The translations under genes were made by a program, and so were the position numbers. A DNA stretch of 64,000 bases from Tetragonia tetragonoides (taxonomy: Eukaryota > Streptophyta > Magnoliopsida > Caryophyllales > Aizoaceae), in assembly GCA_038025085.1 (NCBI GenBank), contig CM076139.1, forward strand, positions 46,666,807-46,730,806. Direction: 5' to 3'. Shown in pieces: positions 22,541 through 35,325 of the stretch (its first letter is position 1; each line of letters begins with the position of its first letter). The notes beneath the pieces are model-generated. The model was not told where the DNA came from. It did not search any database and saw only the letters and a list, made by a program, of their open reading frames with translations.

Positions 22541-23241
22541 CGAAAATTTTACTAGCGCACGTTAGCACAAGCTTGCTTAACGTGAGCTGAGAGCATTTTA
22601 AAGAGAGAAAGTCGCCGCTACTTAAAAAAAAAGTATAAAATGATAAGCTTTTAAATAAACAAAACTGAAATGAACTGAACTGAATGAGTTAAATTAAACT
22701 AAATTATTACTTTGAAGAGAGTACCTTCTAAAAGGGAGAGAAATAGTCCTTCCCAAAACTACTTGTTCAAAAAAAAAAAAAAAAAAAAACTAGAATTAGA
22801 AGAGAAAAAAAAAGAATAGAAAAAAAAGAAGCAAGTGTTTATAGTGTACCTCCAAACCAAAAGCTATAGAGAAACAAATAAAAAGCAAATCTTTAGAAAT
22901 CAGATATGAGATAATTGAGATCATGTTGGGGGATCAACAGATCGTCTCTTTTTTCTTCTTATATGATCTCTCCCTTTGTTTTTTTTTTTTTCTCTTCCTT
23001 TATTTTCCCTTATAATGGCATCACGTGCAATGTGATCCTTTAAGTGCCCTTAGTTTTAGGGGTCCTTAACAAAAGGAACCCTTATGACTTATCAAGAAGG
23101 ACAACCACAATGGCCTAATCTTTTGTCGAAAGGGTCAAGAAAACAAATAAATAATTATTTTTTTATTATAAATAAAAACAAAAAATACAACAAATAAAAT
23201 TTTGATCCCATTATTTTTGGGGGGCTCATTACAGAAATCAT

Positions 23242-23280
23242 AGAAGATCCTGAAGATACCATATCACATCTGGTCTGATA
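23242..23280 (+). promoter_or_regulatory. Promoter block shared with the paralogous response regulator
   Basis: The block begins AGAAGATCCT and ends CATCTGGTCTGATA, 164-202 bp before the start codon. The same order of words (AAGATCCT, then ATATCTGGTCTGATA) occurs upstream of the second response regulator at 36914-36960 on the opposite strand. AGATC/AGATA words resemble the core recognised by type-B response regulators, which induce type-A genes in response to cytokinin (family knowledge). Functional role is inferred. Confidence 0.6.
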
Positions 23281-23443
23281 TTCTTTTCCCCAAATTGTAG
23301 AAATCCAAAGGATTACATCTTTGCATATATATCTTCATTTTCATTCAAATGGGTTCCCATAAATACACACTAATCACTAAGCTCTCTTTGTCACATATTT
23401 ACCATTTTTTGAATTTGAAGTTTTTTGAATTTGAAGTTTGGCA

Positions 23444-24696
23444 ATGGCTTTGGATACCCAATTTCATGTTCTTGCTGTGGATGATAGCATCATTGATAGG
23501 AAGCTCATTGAGAGACTCCTCAAATCATCTTCTTTTGAAGGTAATTAACCTTTTGCTTTATTTTCTATACAATGTAATAGTGGGACTGACCAAAAGAGAA
23601 AATTGACACGTAATGGTGGGAGTATACATAGTCTTCTCTCCTTTTGGTGCTTTAAGAGATAACATATACGCCAATGTCAATAGATTTCAAATTCGGGTCT
23701 TGAGTATTTTATCTCGAGAGACTTTACCAACCAAGCTAGTATTCCGTTTCTGAAAAACTAGTTCGGGGTTTGAGGAGGTTAAAATAAACACAATTGAATC
23801 ATGATGTTGTTTTTTGTTACAGTGACTGCAGTGGATTCAGGAAACAAGGCATTGGAATTGCTAGGCTTGCAATATGAAAACAACATTGAAGAGACTGCTG
23901 ATTCAGATGATTCCCCTGTTTCTTCTGTTGAGCAGAATCTTCATGTTCATCATGTATGATTTTCATCCTTGCTTTGTCCTTAGAATTAAGTTAAAACCCC
24001 CTCTTCTTCTTTTTTCTATTTCTAATTTTAATTGTTTTCAAATTCTTTTACAGGACATTGTTGTTAATATGATCATAACTGATTATTGTATGCCTGGAAT
24101 GACTGGCTATGATCTGCTCAGAAAGATCAAGGTACAATAACTTATTCTTCTAGAGATTATAATAAGAGAATAAGATTTTATTGCAAGGAAAAGACTACTG
24201 TACATGTTAGCACATACTGCAAATTCTGAATTTCTGATACAGTATTTCTTATGGCTATTTTGATATTCAGGAATCAAAGAATCTGAGAGACATACCTGTG
24301 GTGATCATGTCTTCAGAGAATATCCCTTCAAGAATCAACAGGTAATTAGACAATTAACACATTTCTACTCTCTTTTGGTAGTCTATATATGTATGTCAAA
24401 GCTGGCTATTCTTTGATAATGTCATAACTTTTAAGTTCGCAAAAACTCATATAAGTCGGCTTCATGCATACAGGTGTTTGGAAGACGGAGCAGAAGAGTT
24501 TTTCCTAAAGCCAGTTCAATTATCTGATGTTAACAAGCTTAAACCTCATTTGATGAAGAGCAAATCCAAGGAAAGTGACTACTTTGAAGATAATCTTCAT
24601 CACAAGCGAAAAAGCTACGACGAATGTCTTTCTCCAAACAAGTCAAGAATGAAAATGACAGATCTTGAAGTTGAAGTGCCTGCATTCCTACGATAA
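23444..24696 (+). CDS. Type-A cytokinin response regulator (ARR8/ARR9-like), 199 aa
   Basis: Five exons: 23444-23540, 23823-23953, 24054-24131, 24271-24341 and 24474-24696. Introns are GT-AG and phases are consistent. The receiver domain starts with [10 protein letters not shown] (acidic pair D13/D14), has the phospho-acceptor D86 in [16 protein letters not shown], a Ser in VVIMSSEN, and the conserved K138 in EEFFLKPV. After the receiver is only a ~60-residue Lys/Ser/Glu-rich tail, with no Myb-like DNA-binding domain, which makes it type A. Type-A proteins accept phosphate from histidine phosphotransfer proteins and damp cytokinin signalling (family knowledge). The insert between the beta-2 and beta-3 regions ([18 protein letters not shown]) is acidic. 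It is convergent with its paralogue at 35326-36620. Confidence 0.95.
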
Positions 24697-27600
24697 TCAC
24701 TTTGGAGTTGAGAAAACTATTATGAAAATCAAGAGGGATAATTTATTAATATATATAAATATGTTGAAGGCTTTTCAATTCTTATATATGTAAGAAAATG
24801 TTCACAAGAGACATGAGGGAGTTAATTTGTTGCTTTTTTAGACTCTGGAGTTTAATCAGAGTAGCACTATAGGGAGATAAGTAGTTTGTTGAATATATAA
24901 CACTTGTATAAAGGCAAATCCTAAGCAAATTACTCAGAAAAACTGGTGAATCAAGAGAAAGAGGGAAAATTAAAGCCATTCTCAACATTTTGTGATAAAT
25001 CAAGAACAAATGACATATGGTGAATGGTGAATGGTGATGGTGCAAGTATGTTGTATTTTTCCAAGTAATAAGCCCCTAAAATATGCAAGCATTTCCTCTG
25101 TTTTTAGGCCTACTTTGTTAGTTTTGCTCGTGTGTTGCATTAATGTATGATTGATTGGTATGGACAATGGTTTTTTTTGGTTCACATGCAATAAGGGTAT
25201 ATCCACCGATGATCACAATAACTATTCCCCGCGCTAGCTTGTAGGTATCTACAATGGTTTTGGTTTGGAATTCAAAATAGTTTTAATGATTGACGAGGCG
25301 GGTGGGTGATGGTTCTCCTTGATCTGGCTTCGAAGCATAATAAGGGGACGATCAACGAGCATTTATTAGATGTTCAAGTGAGATTTTAGCAAAAACAAAA
25401 ATTTCAAAGGCAAGGGGTAATGCATGTTCAGAAATCAGAAGCTAATGCAACAACAGCAATAGATACATGAGAACTCTGATCGATCTCGTCCCTAAACCAT
25501 AAACATGCATGGTTATATAACCAAAGAGAGACACACATGAACTTGAACTAAGCATTCACCACCAAAGTGAGCTTCTTTTTCCTCCCTCAAAGTGCTTTCT
25601 TCAAACAACACTATAAATCAAGATCAACACATTTTGAACTTTCGAAATGTTATCAAAATCGAAGTTAATTTTTGCCATAATCCACAATCGACAACCTAGA
25701 CTCTCTTATGACTCAATACATTCCTTAGATTATGACATTAGATTATGACATGGGTGACTTAATTATTAGACTCTATTTCATCACCACAGTTTCTCGATTG
25801 TAATCGCCTGTGATCAAACATCCAATAGTACCATCACTATTCACTAACTGCGCAATCATCACCAAGATGACACACACTGGCCCAATTGTAGTTGGCAATT
25901 AAGATGATGAACTAAGAGAGAGTTAATTAGGTCCACTCAACCGTGAAGTCTTCATTGTTAGGTTGTGATATTAGTGTATTACCCACACTTATACACCTAT
26001 CACTCTGATCTTATTCACATCTATGTATAGGAATTTCTTCGTATCTTCAACGAACTACACCTATACAACTTCCAATATGCAATACTTTTTCTGGATATGT
26101 GAACAGGCAGAACAGCCCTTAAATAAAACATGTTTATTGAGAGGCTAACTGTAACTCGTATTGGACTGATCAACAGGAAACCTGGCCTTATCTTTTTTTC
26201 CCTTTGGGTGAGCGGTCAGCATATTATTGCTGCTCTACAGCATGCAATTGGCTTCTTTTTCCCTTATTTTCTTTCTTTTTTGTAACAAGAGAACACTTGG
26301 TTAAGCTACACTGATCTTAACAATTATACAATCCATTGATTCATTATCCAAAACAACCTTAATTATACTGTTTGATTCCCAGTACTTTGATTTAAACCTC
26401 CTGCAATTCAAGACAAGGTTAATTAAGGCGTAGGTGAATGTTCTTATAAGAAGTTTGATGGCTCAAAAGTCAGAACCACAAGGAGATGATTCAAGCATTA
26501 TCGCAAGTACGTAAGAAGAAGTGCTAGGATAGCAAAGAAGGGTCTGCGTATACTAAGTCTAATTGATTGTTGGTACCGCGAATCTTGTGATTATTAGGAC
26601 TGCATCTTCCTGCTGGAAACTGGTCAAGAGAAATTTTCTGCATGGTTAGCTTTATAACAACTATACTTCTGTTAGTTCTGTATTAGCAGATCTCTTAAAG
26701 TGCACCTAGAATGGTCTATAAGGTTGTAATAATGTTTTCCTTATAGTATGTTTCTCTTGCTCATCGGATCCTTTCGATCTGGTTTCGACTTCTTGAATCC
26801 TTTATGTACAGCAGCCCTACTGCTTATTGCTTGCTTGCTCGCCTTTGTTGCATCTATGAGATTTTGCTTCAGTTATCCAAGAAAAGGTGAAGATTAGTCT
26901 TGTAAATGTTGGCTCTATTATTGCCTTGTTTGGATGAGGGTTGCCTTGCAGATAACTTTGTCCCATCCTAGCATCTCCAAATTTAATAGCCAGTATATGA
27001 GAAATGTCTTGTGATTTTCCTCTGCTCTTGAAACCGAAGTTCCACTCTTCCTTTTTTTCATCCACAACCAACAAATATTGCCAATACCTGCATCTAGTAA
27101 GTTGTGTCGTGTCGTCTTCGTGTTTAGTCTCATGTCGGTCTTAAAACACATAAAATTTGTATCAAATTAAAGATGAAAACAATCTACAACAAATTGGTGT
27201 AATTGGATCAAATTCGTGTTATCGGTGTTCGTGTCGTGTTCATCTTTCTCTCAGTGTCTCCGATTCAGATTTCTGTTGTGTTTTCTTGTCGTATAAGTCA
27301 TTACTCATTACCTACCTTAGTAGCACAAGGATTTGTTATGAATTGATAATTATACCTCATAGTTAAGAGACAATACTCTAAACTACATGAAAATCCCTTA
27401 TTCCTTATTTTAATCCTTATTATCCAAACCCACTTAAACATTACTCTCACTGATAATTAGTCAAACATCTCAATAACAAAAGAAGTATTTTATACATACA
27501 AGAATCGAATAATATCACCCAATATATACTCTGACATTGCCACATTGAAAGTTGAAGCCTGTGTCCTATATTCACAACTTGACCTAAATGATTGAAATAT

Positions 27601-27861
27601 GAATACAGACAACAAATTTGGAGGTGTTTGATACATTACCATTCACTTGCAATGCCGGGTACCACGAAGCCACACTGCCCCATTGACTCAACAACATTGA
27701 CTTGTAATCGGGGAACAAATTCTGATCACAACACTATCAATTACAGTACTATTTAGTCCATGACGCATCAAGTCTAGATCAAATTACATAATTTCTTTTT
27801 TTTTCCTTCTACAACATTTATGATATAGCAAACCAAGTTTGACAATTCCTAAGTTATACCA
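24697..27861. other. Region between response regulator and LTR element, no gene seen
   Basis: This is AT-rich DNA with only short motif-free ORFs. The first ~150 bp are presumably the 3' UTR of the response regulator. A tract at about 27105-27250 is rich in gtgtcgtgtcg/ttcgtgtcgtgttc words and is likely a repeat relic of unknown type. Confidence 0.5.
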
Positions 27862-28330
27862 TATAGGAAATATAAGGTATTGATCAATAATAAAATAATA
27901 TATAAATAAAAGAGTAGATGACTTATCAAATAATCGTTGCGCCGTGGTATGAGAGTCACTGCCTTGAAAGCGATTTTCGGCACGACTTTGGTGCAAATCG
28001 TCTCCGCCGGTCGCTCCCCAAGGTTAACACAACAACCCCCAAACAAGTACACTAATGGTTAGAGGTTTGGAACTTACACAAATACAATTGCCCGGAAACT
28101 AATCACACAAGGGATATGAGGAGAAGTGTCTTGGTTCACATTTCTCTCTACCTCCTTCTCTAGTGGACATGAAAACCCAATTTATAGATGTAAAATGTAA
28201 CCTCCCACTACCCATTAAAGTAGCTTTAATGGGATTTATTAGTGGCACATTATGGGATATGAATTACCCACAATTAATTACAAATCGGTTACAAATCACT
28301 CCATAACCTTTGGGTGCCATCATTCCAACA
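27862..28330 (-). repeat. 3' LTR of the 3.9-kb element
   Basis: 469 bp. The boundary toward the interior is marked by the polypurine tract (plus strand atcccccact) at 28331-28340. The outer end begins TATAGG where the other copy has TGTAGG. Confidence 0.85.
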
Positions 28331-28748
28331 ATCCCCCACTAATGGCAAACAAAGGCCAAGTGATTTAATTTTTGGACAAAGGATAAGATAGAATACTTAA
28401 GTACCAATGTCCAAAGGATTGAATTGATACGTAGTGAAGTGAGCGAGTGACCGGGCTAATTCAAAGGGTGAAGTACTCTTGAACTTAATGAATTACACGT
28501 GGTCAATCGAGACCCCCATAACACATATCATACCTTAATTTTGTGCAAATTCCACGATAGAAAAAATATAAACGCAATTATATAGGCCATGCGCACACCT
28601 TGGGTCTCATGAGTGCTCTAGAAAGATAGCCCAAAATCTTTCATAAAAGGCGGCCAAACCTTTACACTCACGTAGGTGATTTCTACACGTCCATCAAAAC
28701 CAAGTCTACCCAACTCACATATAGGTTTGACCAATAAACAACTGGACT

Positions 28749-28965
28749 AAGAAATCATTAAGAGCAAATGATGCTCAACCTCTCATATACCAACGGTGAA
28801 TCCATCAAGTCCGTCTCAATTAGGACCACCCAAAAAAAATAGGGATATGGAATCATTAAGAGCTAGGAGCTCAACCTCACATCAAGCGGTGAATCCATCA
28901 AGTCCGTCTCATAAGGACCACCGTATAAAAGCTATGGATTAATTAAGAGCATGTGCTCAACCTCA
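28749..28965 (+). repeat. Tandem ~86-98-bp repeats inside the LTR element
   Basis: Units start near 28751, 28849 and 28935. Each opens with atcattaagagc or a variant, then ctcaacctc, and the two complete units share GGTGAATCCATCAAGTCCG and AGGACCACC. The third is partial. The function is unknown. Confidence 0.7.
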
Positions 28966-30038
28966 TAATAGCACCAAGAACGCCATAGGGATGGGAAAAG
29001 ATGGTGCACATTGAGTAATCTCATAGCTTCGTTTGACCACATTGAACCAATAAAGGTTGGGTATCCACCATGATTTCCTCAATCTAAGGGCTTTAAGCCT
29101 CATCCCACTCGACGATTCAATAACAAAGCTTAAACCAATCTTTCTTTAATTTATATGGTTACTTGACGGCACTTTATGTCTATTGCAAATGCGTCATCTC
29201 TTACCATTACAGACTAATTTTAACAAATCACAATTAAAAGAAAATGGTACACATAGCTTTTCGCAATGTATTCCAACATGTCTCTCTAGTCTCAATTAAT
29301 CAACTTCTTGACCGGCCAACTCAAGAATAGTTGATTCATACACCATGATAACATGTTATATACAAGTCAGGTTTTAGAGACAACACCCACAACAAGGGAA
29401 AATACATATTCATTTGTACAGGTATATATTATTAACTTGTCACATAATTTGCACAAAAAACACATCAAACACGACAATGATGTCTTGCAAAGTGCAAACA
29501 CAAATTAATAATAATTAATTCAATAACTCTAGCATACACAAAATAAAGAATATTTAGAACCTTCGTTGTTCTTATGTGATATGCTATCATGAGTTCCTCG
29601 CAGTCAATACACAAAACAATATTGACCTCTTTCAATAGTATCTCCACATATAAAGAAAAATGATGATTTTTCTCATCAAAAAACCAGCATATTCTATATC
29701 TTGCATACGATATATTCATGGTTTAATATTAACCATAAATATACCTAGTGCCAAACATTAGCTTATTGTCTCCTCAAGGCACATAAGCTATTGTATATGA
29801 AAATAATAATTGATTTCACTAAAACCATTTTAATGCTCAAGATATCTCTACAATTATATGTAATATTTTACGAGCATAAAATATATATATATAGATACAC
29901 ATTCGAATATCTTAATTAGGTCCCATACAAACCCACAAAAATTATGGTAAACTAATTTTAATTAGTTACCCCCACATTCTCAAAGAATCGGGTTCTTATA
30001 TTGAGAACACCAACAATATTTATAAGTATAGTTATACA

Positions 30039-30227
<189 letters not shown>

Positions 30228-31301
30228 TCAACTTATAAAACCCGTAACGGTTTTTATACCAAAAGAAAAACATTCAATCACAAATATAATGCTCAAATTA
30301 TAGTCCTACTATAATTCTCAAATTAACAAATACTCCGTTTTATAAGCCCACAAAATATGAGAATTTATTATATATATTTTTTCACGGATTATATCCCTTA
30401 CTAGAGGCATTTGGACTCTTTGTAAAATCAGGTTAAATATAGTACTGCAAATTATTGCGGTAACTGACGACTTCACATTGTCTTCATAAAAACCAATATC
30501 CAACAACAAGTATATAATACTGTATAACCTTGATATGCACCCAGCCACATGATGAGTTGATGATCATATGGACCATATCTCATAACTTGCCTTATGATAG
30601 AAATTTACCACAATAAAATAACCAATCGTACACCTTTAGAGGCTTGCTCTTTGTGTAACTAGCTAAAATGCAAGTTTTTTTTTTCCCCTCAAATTCTCGG
30701 TGACAAACTGTATAGGTACATAAAAAAATCAATCAATAATCAGTTACAAGAAATTCCCAAACCCTCGGTTAATCCAAACCGTGTAGAGCAAAACTCGTAT
30801 GGCCAATTTGACTAAGAAATTGGAAATCAAAACAAATGTTCATGTAATCTCATTACAAGACAAAAATCCATTATGGGTCATTAGTGATAGAATTACATAT
30901 ATGGCATGGTTTGTCCAAGAGACATATATGCAGTTTAATAATTCTCGCAAATTTACTCAAACAAGAACTGCAATAAGTTAGGCCTCTCAAATTCCAAGAT
31001 TAACTACCACTACTCACCCCACTTATGCCTAACAAACTGAATTCTATTTTATTTTAAGCCATATTGATTCTATTCGTATAGAATATATGACAGCAAATAT
31101 ATTACATAGCAAATTGCACAGCAAGCCAGAGTAGTGGAGTAGTATTAAATGTCAAGACTAACGCAATTGACCTCTAATTTTTCACCTTCCTTCCGTAAAT
31201 CACTAGTCAACATAATAAGCATGATCACAAGTGCAACAATTTAATTTGATGCTTCACAAAATCACAATTAACCAATACCTTAAATAAAGTCGCTTTCAAA
31301 T

Positions 31302-31770
31302 TGTAGGAAATATAAGGTATTGATCAATAATAAAATAATATATAAATAAAAGAGTAGCTGACTTATCAAATAATCGTTGCGCCGTGGTATGAGAGTCACT
31401 ACCTTGAAAGTGATTTTCGGCACGACTTTGGTGCAAATCGTCTCCGCCGATCGCTCCCCAAGGTTAACACAACAACCCCCAAACAAGTGCACTCATGGTT
31501 GGAGGTTTGGAACTTACACAAATACAATTGCCCGGAAACTAATCACACAAGGGATATAAGGAGAAGTGTCTTGGTTCACATTTCTCTCTACCTCCTTCTC
31601 TAGTGGACATGAACACCCAATTTATAGATGTAAAATGTAACCTCCCACTACCCATTAAAGTAGCTTTAATGGGGTTTATTAGTGGCACATTATGGGATAT
31701 GAATTACCCACAATTAATTACAAATCGGTTACAAATCACTCCATAACCTTTAGGTGCCATTATTCCAACA
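31302..31770 (-). repeat. 5' LTR of the 3.9-kb element
   Basis: 469 bp, TG...CA ends intact, followed by the TACCA duplication. Differences from the partner LTR are scattered single bases. Confidence 0.85.
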
Positions 31771-31970
31771 TACCATACACAAAAACTTGTACTTTCTCCG
31801 TCCCTTGAAAATGTTCACATATATGATCTATGGGATAAGACCTCTCATATTTCTCCCTCTCCTTTTTCTATTTTGCATCTCTCTTTCCTACACCTCATCA
31901 CGAGATAGTTAGCTCTGCCGTACAAGACCTATAGCACATAATATTACTTATCTTTTAATTACTAACCAAC

Positions 31971-31973
<3 letters not shown>

Positions 31974-32054
<81 letters not shown>
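31974..32054 (+). repeat. (TA)n microsatellite
   Basis: About 80 bp of perfect alternating AT. Confidence 0.95.
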
Positions 32055-32057
<3 letters not shown>

Positions 32058-32246
32058 TTTGCTTAGTTAGTAAGAGGTAATTGTCCACTTAACACACGAC
32101 TTTGGATATCCAAAAATTAATTATTCATGTGATCGTCTCCAAGAATGAAACTTAAATATGTCAATCCTTCCCCCCAAAACAAAATCAATAATTTTGATCA
32201 ATTTTTATTTATTATTTGAGGGTTCAATTCTTGATCAAAGTAGTAC

Positions 32247-32402
32247 CTTAGTACAATAGTTAAGTTGGTAAGACCTCTTAAAAGTACTCCAAATGTTGCA
32301 AGTTCGAGCCCCTTAAGGCCACTGGATATTATACTAGTCATTAACTTCAGGGCTCATAAGATTAGTCAAATAAAGCTTAATTGGACATTAAAAAAAAAAA
32401 AA
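32247..32402 (+). mobile_element. tRNA-related SINE, same family as 4495-4673
   Basis: The head (gtacaatagttaagttggtaaga) and B box (GCAAGTTCGAGCCCC) are followed by ggccactgga, ttaacttc and aaagcttaattggac. That word order is shared with the element in the PPAN intron. It ends in an A12 tail. The target duplication was not resolved and the left end is approximate. Confidence 0.65.
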
Positions 32403-32814
32403 TTACATCTTGCATATCTTAGCAAAATCCTAGCAACGTTATATATTTTAAGTTTCCTCGAGGTGCTTTGAACAGCTTGAAGGAATTAAGCAAATGCAAT
32501 AAATGCTTGACGGTGTCACCGTGTTTGAAATATAAATAATTTGGGTCAGCGCTTCTTATAATATAAGGTGTAAACACGTACGTGCAAACATAATATTTTC
32601 ACTCGTTTTGTGTTGTTAGGTACATGATTATTGTATATGATTCAGTTAACCCAAATTTTCATAGGGCTTTGATACAGTACATATATACCCACGTACGTAC
32701 TGCGTAAGGTTTGGCTACCAATGTAGATTTGTTATGATTTCATAATCGTACCTTACATTCATGAACAACTTGCTATCTAGTCACTTGAATGCAAGCTAAT
32801 GGGTAGTTCTCCCA

Positions 32815-33090
32815 CCAACAAGGATGGTGGTCTGATCTACTGGCTTCAAGCTTACTCCTAAGTGGTTTGGTAAGGTAAGGTTATGGGTTCGAATCTCTAT
32901 TCTCCCCATGCTTTGTGTATGCTTGTTTCTAGGAACTATATACTAGCCCCTGATTGGGGCTACGTTAACGGGGCCAGTGCTTGCGTTGGTTGCCTGATAT
33001 GTTCGTTGTTGAACACGAGAGTCCAAACATAATGTAGCATGGGGTGCATTATCGATCGCCATTCACTTACACCCTCTTTTTGATGAGCAA
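32815..33090 (+). mobile_element. tRNA-related SINE with perfect 17-bp target duplication
   Basis: The direct repeat AATGGGTAGTTCTCCCA at 32798-32814 and 33091-33107 is perfect, so this copy is relatively young. The B box GGTTCGAATCTC lies near 32887. The body matches the SINE at 7940-8204 throughout. Confidence 0.9.
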
Positions 33091-33757
33091 AATGGGTAGT
33101 TCTCCCATCATCCCGCACCATTCTATTAAAGAGAACAAAGCTTAATTGATAGTATTTTTCTAATTTTCAAGTGGTAGTTTTTTCCACTAATTTGTGAATC
33201 AATTGAGACTGGTTGATAATGTGCAAACAATCAAAGCAATAACAAAGTCGAGAATATTTACATTAATGTATGAGAATGTTTGGATACTCAATTTAAAAAT
33301 TTTGAATTTCATTAAAAGAAAATGTCTTCACAACTAGTTAATTTGATAAATTAAAATTTCCCAAATGTAGGGAGGTAGGAAGGAGGAAATTTTGAAATGC
33401 TAGTAAGTTGGAAAGGTGTAATTTGAAATTCTCTAATTTGAAAGCTTTTATAAAATGCCATATAATTGGATCAAATACAAAACTACAATTATTTTAGTTA
33501 TTTAAAAACAAATTCACCTCAAATTCATTATTTCAAATTCAAATATCTTTTTATTTAACAAATTCAAGGAATTTCGTACTTAGATCATAATAGGAACGTG
33601 TAAATCCAAACAAGCTAAGTTGAAGCACATAAGTAGAGAATTTCACATTGGAACGGATCTTTTCTTCCTCTAGAACTCTCCTCCCTATCATCAGTGGGGT
33701 TCGGAACCCTTGGATTAATTGTTTTTGGTACAGAATTAGGACAATAACATCAGGTAA

Positions 33758-34160
33758 CGTTTGGGAAGTGGAAATGAGATTGTGAGACTATAGAGATGGG
33801 GATGAGATTTGTGTTGAGGGGATAGAAAATTTGTATAGTTAATACCATTACCATGTTTGTTATGTGGGTATTAGATAAGGAAATAAATTGGAGATTGTAA
33901 AGTTAGTTTACTAAAATGTCATTAAATAAAAGAGGAGACAAAATCTGCAGTGATCTATAACGGGCATGATAGTAATTTAAGTATTAAAATCCAGCTCCAG
34001 CCCCACTATGGGATTAAAAACGTGGGATAAGAGGCATTTTTATCCCCATTCCTCCCCCTTCTCTATTCCCCATCCCTTACATTAAACATGGGATTTTACA
34101 ATCCTAATTTTCTAATTCCTATCCCGGGCCACCTCCTATTCCCACTAAACAAACGCCCCG
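33758..34160. mobile_element. Probable MITE (~400 bp), degenerate ends
   Basis: The left end CGTTTGGGAAGTGG and the reverse complement of the right end CGGGGCGTTTGTTTAGTGG match apart from a small indel. TAA flanks both sides (33755-33757 and 34161-34163). The interior has matching pairs such as ggggatgag/tccccattc in opposite orientation. PIF/Harbinger (Tourist) origin is inferred from TAA. Confidence 0.5.
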
Positions 34161-34523
34161 TAACTTAAAATTGTAGTTAAGGGCTATAGTAGTCCCTTTA
34201 GTTACATAACTGAGAGCCTCCTCTTGAAGCAGAATTAAACAATCACGGGTTAAGGCATTCCAAAATATTATTTGAACAAGTCTTGTATAAGATCAACGTC
34301 GAGTCACTAATTCCTATTTGGGTGTAATGGAGGGTGCGTCGACGCCCTTAAACTAATTTTTGTTAAATCATAGGAATACTAGCCTACATGGTCTTCAAAT
34401 AACAAGGCACTAAGACCCATGGGTGGGCTATCAAAAATAGAGATATTACTAGGACTACCAAAGCTAAATAAAGTTTGCTAGTCCATTCGCAACTTGATTT
34501 TGCTTCGCGATACACATGTTTAA

Positions 34524-34792
34524 GACTCTGTTTGATTCACTTTAATTTTACTTAAATTCAGTTTACTCCACTTTAATTCAGTTTATGTGTAACTTTATCA
34601 CTCAAATAACCTTTTATTCCGAAATAATTTCATGATGATAATTATGTCATCGGAATGATCTCAAAGCTACATTATTCCAATGAGTCCACTATTGACTATG
34701 TTTTGGCGAATTTTAAATGGTTAACGGTCAAGTTTAAAAAAGCAATTCAGTTCAGTTCAGTTCAGTTTTATCCAAGTGAATCAAACGGAGCC
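34524..34792. mobile_element. Tourist-like MITE, 269 bp
   Basis: The left end GACTCTGTTTGATTCACTT and the reverse complement of the right end GGCTCCGTTTGATTCACTT form terminal inverted repeats, flanked by TAA (34521-34523 and 34793-34795). It contains a (TTCAG)n run. A related fragment lies near 46520-46615. Confidence 0.8.
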
Positions 34793-35325
34793 TAATTCTC
34801 ACCATCACTATTTAGCAATGCATGAGTCACTTATCATAAACAATGATCTTTGTTCACTAAAAAATGGCCATTATTTCACAGAAAATAACGGTAAATTAAA
34901 ACTATCTCACACAAGTATTTTTTTTATTTTTATTTTCCGCATGAATTTCTCCATTTAATTGCAGAAGTAAATATTGAATTTTGATATATAGCTCCTCCTT
35001 TCATTTCCTTTTCCAGTTATTATAGAATAGAACCAAAGTCCGCCTTCCTATTATACTAAATTAGTTTTTAAGCCCGTATAATGCCCGAATTGTGTGTTAA
35101 TAACATGTATGTTAGATATAATTCCAAATGCAAAAACTTTTTATTTTGATTTGAACTTAAATCAATTAAAAAATTTAAGTTTAAAGAATTATATAATCAT
35201 TTAATTTTAAGTCAGCCGAATTACATAATCATTAAACTTTAAGTCAGCCCTTGTAGCGGTGCTGCATGTAGCTAGTAAAGGAACTGTGTTACATTAAACT
35301 ACTGTTCTAATTAAACTCTTGATGA

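Larger units (their letters stand above)
17494..22635 (-). mobile_element. L1-type LINE, near full length, inactive
   Basis: The element is bounded by a 17-bp direct repeat, taaaatgataagctttt, at 17477-17493 (merging into the T tract that is the poly(A) tail on the minus strand) and 22636-22652. It has a short 5' leader, ORF1, ORF2 in overlapping TAATG arrangement, and a ~290-bp 3' UTR. The domain order (ORF1 nucleocapsid; AP-endonuclease, reverse transcriptase, zf-RVT in ORF2) is that of plant L1-clade LINEs. It lies about 50 bp from the MULE. ORF2 has three frameshifts and one nonsense codon. Confidence 0.95.

Noticed and set aside
21323..22565. Plus-strand ORFs opposite LINE ORF1
   Set aside because: Antisense shadows of a clearly conserved minus-strand protein.
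28749..28965. CRISPR-like array
   Set aside because: Only two to three long imperfect units without regular spacers, in a eukaryotic retroelement.
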